Assembly: GCA_007115705.1 (NCBI GenBank)
Contig: QXEO01000220.1
Location: 15,531,624 to 15,595,623, forward strand
Length of the DNA: 64,000 bases
Direction of reading: 5' to 3'
Source: Dactylis glomerata
Taxonomy: Eukaryota > Streptophyta > Magnoliopsida > Poales > Poaceae
Shown here: piece by piece, positions 18,888 to 29,994 of the stretch
Layout: each line of letters begins with the position of its first letter
Numbering within the stretch: position 1 is the first letter of the stretch
The notes under the pieces: model-generated
What the model was told of the DNA's origin: nothing
Seen by the model: the letters and a program-made list of their open reading frames with translations, nothing else
The model's database searches: none
Translations under genes and position numbers: made by a program

Positions 18888-21800
18888 TCACGTATGCAGG
18901 AAAGCAACGGTGGCGATGAAGGAGCTATCCACGTTTGGATAAGCTTGGACATGATCGAGGTACTTGAACACCACACCATCACTTGCCAATGCTCCTTCAG
19001 AGACCGTGGCACCCAACTTTCTTTGGTTGAAGTTCTCCACCTCCTGCACTAACTCATCCTTGGTTCTGCTGCACGATGTGATAACCTACACATATATACA
19101 AGTAATATCAGAAGATAATCCATTGACTTTTTCTTAGCTGTATTTCTCGATTCTCATACAGGCATATGTTCATTAAGGAAGCAGCAAAAAATGGTTGTTG
19201 TAACAGGTACTCCTAGAAAGTATGGAGTATATAGATAAAGGAGAATTGTTGCAGTGAAAGACGACAGCAAGTTCAAATGTCGACAAGAATTTCAATGATT
19301 TATAATTCCCACCAACGTTGCCAGAGTATAATTTGGTTGCAATTGTACAGTAAAAATGTTGTAATTGTACAGTCAAAAATGCAATATTCTTAGTTGAATC
19401 TAGATGGAAATACTGACCAGTACACCGCCAGGAGAAACCAAGCTAGCCACTGACTGCCAATACATCATTCTGAAATGAAGCATACGAAACAAATTAACAC
19501 ATGGAAGCAATTAAATGATCTCATCCTTTCCTCAAAATAAATTCAAGCAATTGAAGTTTTAAATTAATGCTACGGAGATTTATGATAATATCAGTCACAA
19601 GGGTTAAGGTACATATCAAAACCTACACTGCGCATGCACTTACCTCTTTACAGGTCCATCAGGGTGAAGACCAATTGCATCCAGGGTTCCTTCATCCATC
19701 ACAAGTTCGAATCTTCTCTCCAGTTTTGACTCCAGAACATCATCAACCTGCAAACGTGAAATGCTTCATAAAATCCAGATTGTTCTTTCTTCATCTTTCA
19801 ACTTGGCAACACTATGTTCAACATCATATACTGAAGCACGAAAAGGCAATAAACAGATGATAATGTGAGCTCCATTGACCAACTCACCAAGAAATTAATG
19901 TGCTCAAACCCATCACGAATTGCAACATTTCGAGCAAGCTCAATAGCGGCTTCACTATAGTCAATGCCAGTTAGATTAGAAAACCTGTATAATTACTCGA
20001 GACGTCAGTACTGCCACAAGGTATTAGTAAATAGTAATACAGTAGACTAAATGAACAAAGGGTTTTTTCTTATATACAAATAAATTCTAACATCATACAG
20101 ACGCCTTTCAAAATGAACACGAGACTTACCAGTATGATATTCCTCAAAGCATAGAAGCATTATCATATAACTTTATCAGAGTATACAATATATACTGCTC
20201 CAAACAGCTACTTCTTTAGGATAATTCGATTATGTGAATTGAAAATCATAGGATGGTCCATATTTTTTGACATCTCATAGACAGGCAAGATAAATCAAAA
20301 GGGTCACTTATCCTAAATTCCCTCTATTTGTGGCTATCACATATGCATCCATATCTCAGTATCTCATACTCCTATAATCATGGAAAGAATTCTAGTACAT
20401 AAAAGTCCACAAATTGCCCTTGGATGTCGCACAAACATGTGAATCCTGGGGCCACCAGTCACTGACACATCCAGAACCATTTTTGGATTCTACGTAAAAC
20501 TATACGCTATATTACTGCACTCATACAAGGAACAAAAAGAAACAATTAGTCTATCTCGCAGTTGCTAGTAAACATTAAGAGAAGATACTCAGCACTAACT
20601 GAAGTTGACACCAATAGCACCATTCACGCTAAGATGAGGCTTGGGAAATGGAAAATGACAAGTCAAAGTGTCCAGTTTCTCCAGCATACCCTTGTTTTGC
20701 GAGTTGCTGCAAGAGTCGCCCGCTTCCGGACCCTATGTCAAGTACGCTGCAGCCTGGCAAATCCTTGCTGGAACATAAGTTTTTGGTCCAGTCTACAAGG
20801 ACATCCATGACCTCGGTGCCAAACCTGCAAAAGATGCCACCCAAACTGTGATTGACAAATGAAACCTCAAGGCAAGATAAATTCTACCAAATCACTCCCA
20901 AAACGAGACTACAGCTCCAAGAAACAGCTGGCTTGTCCAAAACAGTGATTAAGACAGAGGAATAGGCCAACAATGGCATAGAAAATAACACCAGCTTATA
21001 TCAGCCAAATCACCATCAGAAAACAATACTAGCCCACATTTGATGATATCAGAACTTGCTATTCCAATTCTCAGATAGGAATATTATTTTACCACCAGAA
21101 AGGCAAGTCTAAGTGGCATGCCGTGTTTTACAGAGTATCTTAACCGTGCTCCTTATTGCTATTACTAACAAAGCGACAACCTAAACGTTTATGATTCCAT
21201 TGACTCGGATTCAACATCAGGTGTGAATAAATGGTTGCCCCAACTTTCAGTACATTTAGTGAAAAATTGTGATTAACTCCGTGCAAAAGCATAAGTTGAA
21301 GAATTTTATGATATGAGAACTTGCTAGTCCAATTCTCAAATATTATATTCCCACCAAAAAGGTAAGTCTAAGTGGCATACAGCATGTTTTACAGAGGAGT
21401 ATCTTAATCATGCCACTTATCGCTATTATCATCATGATACAAACAAAGCTACGACCTATATGTTCATGATTCCATTCACTCAGATTCAACATCAGGTACC
21501 AAAAACATGTAGACAAGTACAGGTGTGCAAAAAATTGTGATTAACTCCCTATGCGCAAAAGCAGAAGTTAACAAAAAATTACCAGTCATCGGCGTGGCTG
21601 CGTTCATGGTAATTAGCCAGGTCTTCCGCGTAAGTGCCATCGTGGTAGTTCTGCAAGCCCAGCATCGGCGGCACGACATCGGGCACATCCTTGTCAAAGC
21701 TGCTCAACATCGACGCCAGAATGCAATTTCGACAGATCAGCGGGCCAAATCGCACGTTTTCCCCAAAACAGAAGGAACCAGATCACGGCGGCACGGGGCA

Positions 21801-22168
21801 CGAAACCGACGGGATCGACCGGCTCACCTGAAGTCGGAGGAGTGGTGGGCGCTGAGGGAGGAGGAGCAGGCGGAGGGCGCGGCGGCGGATGCGGCGGAGG
21901 AGCCGGAGGAGGGGCAGGAGGCGAGGAGGACCTCGGCGGTGTCGGCGTAGCGCTGCTCGTCGTCGAGGGTGCTCCCGTAGTCGCTCTTGATGGACCACGA
22001 GTCGGCCGCCACCGACCGGTCGTCGTCCGACGCCATCTCGCCGGGCGGGCCCCCCGCGGGCCCTCCCCCGCCTCCGCCCGCGGCGACGGGTCCTCCCCAG
22101 ACCCCGGTCCCGAGCATCCGCGTCGGGAACATCTCCGGGTCCTCCGGCGGCCACCGTATCCCCGCCAT
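18888..22168 (-). CDS. METTL10/EEF1AKMT2-like protein-lysine methyltransferase
   Basis: Exons in transcript order 22168-21828, 21699-21583, 20824-20690, 19984-19888, 19747-19644, 19469-19418 and 19085-18888 join in phase to 347 aa with GT-AG introns. Residues 1-115 form a Gly/Pro/Ser-rich acidic extension with poly-Gly and poly-Ala/Ser runs. The catalytic part begins near YAEDLANYHE..DDWFGTEVMDV. SAM-binding motif I is VLDIGSGSGR (about 180-189), followed by GIDYSEAAIELA and MDEGTLDAIGL, the Efm4/METTL10 signature. Family members methylate a lysine of elongation factor eEF1A in the cytosol; the substrate in plants is inferred. The start ATG at 22168 is the first in a GC-rich frame, and its extension is longer than animal homologues. 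It is convergent with the RING-CH gene. Confidence 0.9.
21041..21575. repeat. Tandem duplication in intron 2 of the methyltransferase gene
   Basis: A block of about 265 bp running from ATGATATCAGAACTTGCTAT to AAAAGCATAAGTTGAAG (about 21041-21302) is repeated from ATGATATGAGAACTTGCTAG to AAAAGCAGAAGTTAAC (about 21308-21575). Shared landmarks are AAGTCTAAGTGGCAT, GATTCCATTGACTC/GATTCCATTCACTC and TTGTGATTAACTCC. The second copy ends next to the donor of exon 2. Confidence 0.85.
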
Positions 22169-22509
22169 GCCTCTCGCCGGAGAAGGGGAAGGCCGAACCC
22201 TAGCTCGCCGGTGCGGTCGGAGGAGGAGGGGGGTGCGATGCGAGGTGGCTCGGGAGCTGTGACCGCGCGTCGGTGTGGGGGCTGGGACGAATGGTGGTTC
22301 GTGGGAAGGTTGGAGATGATCCGCTGAGACGCGGGCCGTCGTTTGGTGGGGCCGTTATGGCAGTGACGTGCGGGTTGGATCGAGATGTGCAGGTGGGTAT
22401 TTCGCGGGTAGCGTGCGGGAGTTGAATGGAAGGCCGTTGGTCGATGGAATTGGACCGGGTTTTTTTTCGCAACGGACAAGGCTGGGCGGCTGGACCGGGT
22501 TTGGCACGA
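22169..22509 (-). promoter_or_regulatory. Upstream region of the methyltransferase gene
   Basis: GC-rich sequence upstream of the ATG, containing the likely 5' untranslated region and core promoter. I could not identify a TATA box or a well-defined transcription start. The overlapping long GC-rich open frames here are by-products of base composition. Confidence 0.35.
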
Positions 22510-24373
22510 TTTAAGTCAAACAATTTTTAAAAAGTTTGACCATGAATATAAAATATATAGCAGTTTGTAACATATAAATATTTGTATCGAATTTTTGTCA
22601 GGAAGAAATTCATTTTGCGGAACCTGCATCTAGACAAACCATATGTGTATCACGAGGCGAGTATTACTTTTTATGGGAAAAATAAATATTTGTCTCATGA
22701 TAAACATATTGTTTAGATCGAGGTCTGTCCAGAGAGACTGTGTGAATAATATATATCGATTTTCTTTCAAAATTGTTGAGTTGCATGAGAAGGTGAAATA
22801 TAAGAGTAACAACTAGACTAGCTAGCATAAAGCAGGTGAGAGGAAACTAAGGGTAAGACAGCTAAACTATCTAGTAACAGGACAACACAAGCTAGATAAT
22901 CAGTAAGAGCTAACAAAAGAAGTCGTCAAATGTAACATCTCAAAGTATAGACATTTCCATAACTATAAACATATATTACACCAAGATGCCATCTTTATTT
23001 TGGAAGATAGTGTCTTCGCGAAAAACAACATTACACACACCCCTCAATCTTCCCGACACGTCTAGTGAAGGACAAATAAAAACGAATCACCCTCAACGAT
23101 GCCAACCCTTGTCGTGCTCAACTAATGAAAGCGCAAACTTCACCCAAGAGGATAACTCCTTCATCAAGGATACAATGCACTTGGATTGTGGCCATATCTC
23201 GCTAGTGAAATTCATGTACATGACGCACCATTATTTGGCAGAGGCGTGGGTGGTGTAGTGTCATTTATAGAAGATATGACGTCCAGATGGTGATTCTAGT
23301 AGATCATGTTTGACATTTTTGTATTGTCTCTGGTGGTCATAGAAGTTAAAAAATGAAATTTTTGAACATGATGAAATAAAATACATTATAAATAATAGAT
23401 GTATTATGTTTCTGAATGAAGATGCTCATTTTGTATCGGTGCATACGTCAAAACAAAAATGTAATTTATTACGTTGGGAGCATATGAAAACAGTACATCG
23501 TGGTTTATCCACTACAATAGGATGGATGCAAAATATCAAATCATAATTAGATTAGCATGAAAGGCTGGAAGAATTTAGTCAAAACAATAACACTTTCACT
23601 AAGAAAACAAGACAAGTGCATTGTATCCAAATCTTACTAGTGGCATACATGCATGTTCGAATCCTACCATTGTATGGCACAGGCATGGTGATGCAGTTTC
23701 GTCCACTCAACATCCAATATTGAGATGGTGATTCAAGTCACCCAATGGAATGGGTTTGGCACATGCCTCATAGAGTGGCTGCCAGTGGAAGTCAAACATT
23801 TTTGAAAAAATGACTATGAAGAAAAAATATGTAATTTTATAAGATCAACATTGTACTAGAGACGAGGAATATTGCATGTATTTTTTCTAGTGAAGATATA
23901 CTTTTTATTGGTGCATACATCTAGACAAAACCATAGTTTGTTATGATCGAGGAGAGTATATGAAATTACATATAGACAATCATGTAAAAGATTGTGGCTT
24001 ATCCACTAGAAGGGAGTGAAAACAGATATACCAAGTTATAATCAAACCTTTGCTTAGCATGCAGGTTTTAAAGCTTTTTATGAGTGAAGCAACTCAACCA
24101 ATAAGCATGAGGATAAGAAACACAAGCTAACAAGTAAATATTTGAAAAACTGAGTCACTGAAAGTATCTCGAGGTATCGGCAACCCATGACTAGGAGATG
24201 AAAACACATCCACACCGGCTTCCGATATTCATCTTTTGAAACAGTGTGCTCAAGAAGAACATTACACACATGCAACTATGTTTTCGTACCATACGATGAA
24301 CAATAGATCCTTGATGATACCAACCCTTGATGTTGTGCTCAACCAATGGTGCGCTCGTCCATCCGTCTAGTAA
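22510..24373. repeat. Three diverged tandem copies of an unknown repeat
   Basis: Similar blocks recur in the same order: AGTCAAACA.TTTTT near 22515 and 23790 and a GTTTGACATTTTTG form near 23308; GCATACGTCAAAAC/GCATACATCTAGACAAAACC near 23440 and 23920; GTGGTTTATCCACTA/GTGGCTTATCCACTA near 23505 and 23995; AACATTACACACA near 23025 and 24260; and ATG(AT)CCAACCCTTG then GTGCTCAAC near 23100 and 24335. Units are about 0.5-0.75 kb. No coding potential or terminal repeats were recognised. The array ends at the LINE 2 insertion. Confidence 0.55.
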
Positions 24374-24387
24374 ACTGTACAAGCTTG

Positions 24388-25143
24388 ATGGAGCCTTCAG
24401 AAGGAGCCGTTTCAGAAAAAATGACCGTTGGTGTCGGTCTCCCCCAGCTCCCAGGCGATTCGAAGGCGACGAAGGAGCCTTGCGCCATGACCGCCGGTAC
24501 GCCGTCCTCGCCGCGCTCCCCGCTACCTGAGAGCCAGGTATGCCGGGGATCCCGGTTCTGGGCGCTCGCCGGCGAAAGCTCGGACGACGAGGAAGATTCT
24601 CCTTCATCCCCGGTGTCGCCACATCGGGCCTTGTCTCCCAGATCCGGTCCGTCCTTGGTCACCTTCGTGGATTTCCTGGCTCCAGTGTGGAATCAGGTAT
24701 CGTCGGGGGTGGGCGGTGTGGGACGGGCGCGCAGCGGCCGCAAGTTTGCCCCGGGCGGGCACCGCTCACGTTTCGGGGGCAAGTTGGATCTGGGATCCAG
24801 ATCTAGATCGTTCCAAGGGGCTCGTCGTGCTCCGGTGGTGGTGGAGGGTTCGGGCCTCGGGGCGAGGACGTCCCCTCCATCGGATGGTGGTGATAAAGTT
24901 CTTGGTGTGGATCGCGCGTCGGCTCGGCGGCTGGATTCCAGGGCCTCGCCGGCGGCAGAGGCGCAGGATGCGCCGAGGGATCTGGAGGTTGGGGGTGGGA
25001 CCGCTCGGTCAGTTTCCTCCGTGGTGGACCCTGTGTGTCAGCCCCAGCGCCCCCAGATACCCACCAGGCCATTAGCGTCGTTGGCCCAGGTGGTGTTTGG
25101 GCCTTCCCCTCCCAGCCCACAAGCCCACTTGTTTCGCTCCTAG
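24388..25143 (+). CDS. LINE 2 upstream ORF (unknown function)
   Basis: A frame from ATG 24388 to TAG 25141 gives 251 codons beginning MEPSEGAVSEKMTVGVGLPQ. It contains RFWALAGESSDDEEDSP and a Ser/Gly/Arg-rich centre, with no domain I recognise. It lies in the same frame as ORF1 (next ATG 25225), so it is either a separate short protein ahead of ORF1 or the N-terminus of ORF1 cut by a stop. LINE 1 does not show an equivalent, being 5' truncated. Confidence 0.45.
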   Translation: MEPSEGAVSEKMTVGVGLPQLPGDSKATKEPCAMTAGTPSSPRSPLPESQVCRGSRFWALAGESSDDEEDSPSSPVSPHRALSPRSGPSLVTFVDFLAPVWNQVSSGVGGVGRARSGRKFAPGGHRSRFGGKLDLGSRSRSFQGARRAPVVVEGSGLGARTSPPSDGGDKVLGVDRASARRLDSRASPAAEAQDAPRDLEVGGGTARSVSSVVDPVCQPQRPQIPTRPLASLAQVVFGPSPPSPQAHLFRS

Positions 25144-25224
25144 AGTGGGGAGATATTTAAGTGGATGTGGGTGCGCCGGGGAACCCTAGATCTCATTTCT
25201 GCCTCTCCTGCTCCGCTTACTGAC

Positions 25225-28200
25225 ATGTCTAGGTGGCGGCGCAGATCTAGATCCAACCTCCCTCCCCCGCGTCTCATCCGCAAATCCTCCTCGCCGTCGA
25301 TGGACCATGGCCGCGATGATCTCCGGGCGGGTTCCAAGCGCTCCTTCGACGACTTTGACTCCGACGATGGGTGTCGGCTGGAGCGTACGCTTCGCGAGCG
25401 CGCAGAAGAAGAGCGGCGTCGGCGGGAGCGGGAGGCTGGCCGGGAATGGAATCGCTACCGTACGCCAGAGCGGCGCTACGAGGAGAACCGCCGTCGAGAG
25501 GATGACGTGCGGTTCGAAGCTGATCCTTCCAACCAGCAAGAGCAGATCAAGAGGAAGAAGGTGGGGGTCCGGAAGTATTCTTCCAGATCTTGAGCGGTGA
25601 CGACTTCCAACACTCCAACTCCGCAGCCGCCGCCGGGGCAAGGCGCCAATGCTGTTCAGCCTCCTCTGCCACAACCCGTTGATCAGGTGCAGGTTCCGAA
25701 GAAAGCTGGTATCAAGTGCTACAACTGCACGAAAGATGGGCACTACCAGTCCGCTTGCCAGTTCCCTGCGCATTGCGGTGTCTGCAATCAAGATGGCCAC
25801 ACGACCGGTATGTGTCCCCAAGCTCCTAAACCCCCCTCGCTCTAATGGTATGGGTATGCAGTGGACGGCAGGGGCTTTCACTGTCTGGAATTAGATGAGG
25901 CTTTGCTGTCAGATGATCTTCCATCCCGCGAGCTTGAAGCCACGGTGATTGCTATGGAGAACAGGCTTGACTGTGATGCTCTGGCCAGGGACCTCAAGGC
26001 GCTGATCGATGAAAACTGGGATTGGCAAGTCCGCCGTGTCAGTGATACGGACTTCGCTGTGGTGTTCCCAACCCAGGCCAGCCTGAACCTCTGCAAGAAC
26101 CTGTGTAGGAATGCTGGGGGGATTACTCTGCCGATCAGCAAGCTCTCTGTGTTGTTTCTGGATCCTGTCCCGTACTCGGCTGCATCCATGTCTTTGGCTA
26201 AGATTTGGGTGAAGCTTTCTGGTGTCCCTCAATGCCTGCGCAAAATTGACCTGCTGATGGAAGGAACCAAGATGCTCGGCCGGCCTCGTTTGGTCGACGA
26301 GGAATCATTGCCACTGCTTGATCTTCCTGTCAGGATGCTGTTTCACTCTCACGACCCTGATCGCTTGCCTAAGTCGGTGATGTTGTTTGCCAATTTGAAG
26401 GGCTTCAAGATTGGAGTGGAGGTGGAGGCGGCCAAGGGCCTGGGCGGTCCCTCTCGTGGGCCAGATGACAACGATGACAACGATGACAAAGGCGATGATG
26501 GAGATGACCGTGCTCAGACTGAAGACCAGAGCTAGTCTGATCACCACTGGAAGAGGCAGCCAAGCGCAAATAAGGACAAAGGCAAGGTGGGGGCGGATTC
26601 TGAGCAGGTAGTGCATCGCGGAGGGGCTAACCAGGCTTGCCTTTCTCCTGTGATGAAGACTCCACCGCCCCAACCTCTGCAGGCAAAGGTTGATGAGGTC
26701 ATTCCCCCAGTGTTGGTCTATGGCAAGAACCCTAAGAAGAGACCGGGCTCCAAATCCTCGGTGGGCAGCAGCAGTGTCCCACTCCCTTCCGCCAAAGACT
26801 TCTCTGCGTCAAAGCCAGCCTCTGCTCCTGCTAAGGCGCAGGTGTCGCCAATCCCGTTTGATCAATATGGGTCCAATCTTGATGCAGACTTGCTTGGCGC
26901 TCAGACCATTCTGGAGCCCAAAGCCCTGTTGAAAGAGCATGAAGCCCCCATGTGTGGTTTTGGTAATTAATGACAATCTCTATGGACTAATGTTTGCATT
27001 GAGTTATATTTGTAGGACATGTCCATAGACAATGCTTGAACCATATGTTGGCTTCAAGGTTGTAAGAAGGATCAAATGAAGAACTTTAAGTGATGACCAA
27101 TGTGTTATTCAAGGAAATATTGAAAGAATGGTCATATGAGAATTGAGCTTATTGCAACTATGTCTTGAAGAATATAATTGAGTGGACATTTGTGTTTACC
27201 TTCAAGACATCATCATCATGAAGGAAGAAGGAAGGATACAAGGTTGATCAAGTCAAAGTGCAAATATGGGATTCAAGTTGATCAACTCTCAAAGCATACA
27301 TAATGTATCGAGTGGGATCTTGTGATCTCGGGCTAGGATATTATTAAGTGGTGATCGTCTTCATGGACGAGAAGTCAAGTTCAAGATGTGCCATCTCAAG
27401 GAGATTATATGCTTGATGCATGTATTCTATTTGGTGGTAATGTCTATGTGAAGATATGCTTAAAGAGAGTCTTTCCCATAGTGTGTATGGGGGAGCAATT
27501 CGTAAGACTTCACCAAGCAATCAAGATCAAGAAAGGTGTTCCAACTTGAGGAAGACAAGATGGTCATAATCTAGCTCAAGTGGAATGCGCAAGGCAAAGG
27601 TTTGTTCTTGATAGGTTTTCTCTTCTACCGGTCTCGTGTGTTAGTTTGGAGACCGGGTTATAGGATTGGTAGCCGTACTATCAAGAGGGGCTCTCGAGTG
27701 AGTAACTTAACCGCATCGTTCGAAGAGAGCTCAAACCTTTGCATATTTGCCATCATCTTTCTTGGTTCTTATTTGGCTTTTATCCATGTGAGGTTTTAGA
27801 GCTTGTGGTTAATTCCATGACAAGCTCTAACTCATCAAAAACGGATTTTGGATGAAACACTTATTGTGTTTTTGGTGTTTGGAGGTTTTACTGGTTCGTC
27901 TTTGAAGAGAGGTCAAACCTCTCATCATTTGGTCTTATCCTCCCTTGTTGGACTATGATGTTTCAATGCATATACTTGTAGAGCTCGTTGTTGTGATTCC
28001 AACGAGCCCAAGATCATCAAAAACGGAGTCCGGATGCTCAAGTTATGGTCGTTTTCGTGGGGGACCTATATAAGGCCCCCTTCTTCTTCCTTGGGCTGGT
28101 TGGCTTCCTATTCTCACTCTCCTCCATTGTTGACCTTGAAGCTTTGCTCTATCTCTCAATCCCTCCAATGATTCTTGCATCTTCTTGAGGGAAAAGAGAG

Positions 28201-29836
28201 AGGAGATCTAGATCTATCTTTCCACCAATCAAAATCTCCTCTAAGTGAGGGGAACCTATTGGATCTAGATCTTGGAGTTCTTTGTGGATTTCCTTTGTTC
28301 TTCCTCTCATATCTCTCCATAGCATTAGTTGCTTTGGTAGGATTTGAGTGAGAAGGATTTGAGCACTTTGTGTGCTCTTGCCATTGCATTTGGTGCATCG
28401 GTTTGAGTTCTCCTCGGAGATTCGGTAAGTGGAAGTTGTGAGCTTATTACTCTTGGGTTCTTGAAACCCTAGACGGCTTAGTGGCCTTTGTGGCATATAC
28501 TTGGGGCCTCCAATTAAGTTGTGGAGATTTCCCAACCTTTGTGGTGCCTTTGTGGCGATTCTTGGGAGCCTCCAATTAAGTTGTGGAGATTGCCCCAAGC
28601 TTGTACGGGTTCGGTGACCGCCCTCAAGTGTCCCATAGTGGATCGTGGCATCTTGCTTTGTGCGAGGGCACGAGGAGAATAAGGTGAGCCTTTGTGGCGT
28701 TCGGTGCGTAGCGTGCCTCCGCATCTTGAGGTGAGCCTTTGTGGCATTCGGTGAGCATTGTGCTACCACATCTCAAGGTGAGGCCTTTGTGGCGTTCGGA
28801 GTGCATTAAGCCGCCACACCTCTCCAACGGAGACTAGCTTCCTTGGAAGTGAACTTCGGGATACATCTTCGTCTCCTTCGTGCCTCGGTAACTCTTATCC
28901 GAGCTCCACTACTTATGCACTTTACATTTGTGATAGCCATCGTGCTTGAAGTTATATATCTTGCTATCACCTTGCTACTTGTCTTGCTTAGCATAAGTTG
29001 TTGGTGCACATAGGTGAGCCTAGTTTATTAGGTTTTGTAAGCTTGTCAAATTAAACGTTAGTTTATTTCCGCATTTGTACAAGCCTTTCGTAAAAGTTTT
29101 AATCGCCTATTCACCCCCCCCTCTAGGCGACATCTGTGTCCTTTCACCTGTCTATGACTATCATCCTCGACGAAGACTCGCCCTCTTCTGATCATGACGT
29201 GGACCCCTCAGTGCTCAAGCGCTCGAAGCTTTCTGAGGCAGACCGTGCGGACATTGGCTGGGAGAGCCCGGAGAATTGGGAATACGACAACGAGACTCTA
29301 GCCTCCAAGATTGCTAAACTAAAGAAGAAACAGGACGGTGAAGTGTACAATCCTCCGAAGAATGCCTCTCAGATGGATTTGGCCAAGGAGGTGGCGGCGG
29401 TGTCCGGGGTGCCCAAGGCCAGGCGCTCTGAAGCGATTCCTTCACCGTCCCAGTCTCCGACTGCGGTGGCGAGGAGGAGTGCCAGGACCAAGGAAGGAGC
29501 TGCGGAATCAATGCTGCAGAAGGCAACAAAGCGTGCGTCGGCGAAAGCAGGTACTCAACCCCCCCCTCCTTCCTGTTGCCTCGATGATTACCTTGCTTTT
29601 CCTGCCACGCCAGATTCTGTTTTCTTGGGTATTGCTGCGGACTCCAGCATTGCTCAATGTCCTGTGTCTCCTGGAGAAGCTTCTTTTGTTTCCTTGATTA
29701 GGGCTAAAGAACGGGCTCAGGCCGCGATAGCTGAAGCGTCGGAGCGTCTGGCGTTAGCTAAGGCCAGAAAAAGCGCGGAGGAAGCAGAAGCTCATGACCA
29801 AGGGCAAGTGCTAGGGGCTCTAGCGCGGACCCCTTA
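25225..29836 (+). pseudogene. LINE 2 ORF1: zinc-knuckle/DUF4283 protein, broken
   Basis: From ATG 25225 one frame runs to the solo LTR with in-frame stops at 25591, 25843 and 26533. It encodes an Arg-rich N-terminus (MSRWRRRSRSN), a charged block, two CCHC knuckles (CYNCTKDGHYQSAC and CGVCNQDGHTTGMC, within 25714-25820), a DUF4283-like domain (~25890-26430) with IWVKLSGVPQCL, and an acidic Asp-rich repeat (near 26465-26510). A solo LTR splits it at 26950, and the C-terminal part resumes at 29147 (TIILDEDSPSSDHDVDPSV onward) to the stop at 29835. As in LINE 1, it would be the RNA-binding protein of the element. Inactive. Confidence 0.8.
26951..29146 (+). mobile_element. Solo LTR of a Sirevirus-like copia element
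   Basis: A 2.2-kb sequence starts TGTGTGGTTTTGGTAATTAA and ends CTAGGCGACATCTGTGTCCTTTCA (last 14 bases 29133-29146), with no internal coding region and no second LTR. Its tail (CGCCTATTCACCCCCCCCTC followed by CCTTTCA) and the GAGCCTTTGTGGCGTTCGG blocks match the reverse complement of the LTR of the 36.3-47.8 kb element, so the two families are related. A TATATAA box lies at 28067-28073. The 5-bp flanks (CCCCA and CCTGT) do not match, so no target duplication remains. It interrupts LINE 2 ORF1. Confidence 0.75.
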
Positions 29837-29994
29837 GCAGCTGGTACTACTGTGGCAGAGTGCCCAGCTAGTGTCGTTGTGCCTGGTGTGAGTAAAAAGT
29901 CAAAGAAACGTGGGCCTGCTAGTTCCTTGCCTCCTATAGAAAACCTGAGAATGACTCCCGCTCGCCAAGCACGAGCTGCTGAGAGGGTGTCTCA

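Noticed and set aside
21694..22479. 261-codon Arg/Pro-rich minus-strand frame across the methyltransferase promoter
   Set aside because: It overlaps exon 1 in a wrong frame and is a product of high GC content.
28149..28769. 206-codon frame in the solo LTR
   Set aside because: It runs antisense to the LTR, across the GAGCCTTTGTGGCGTT repeats; not coding.
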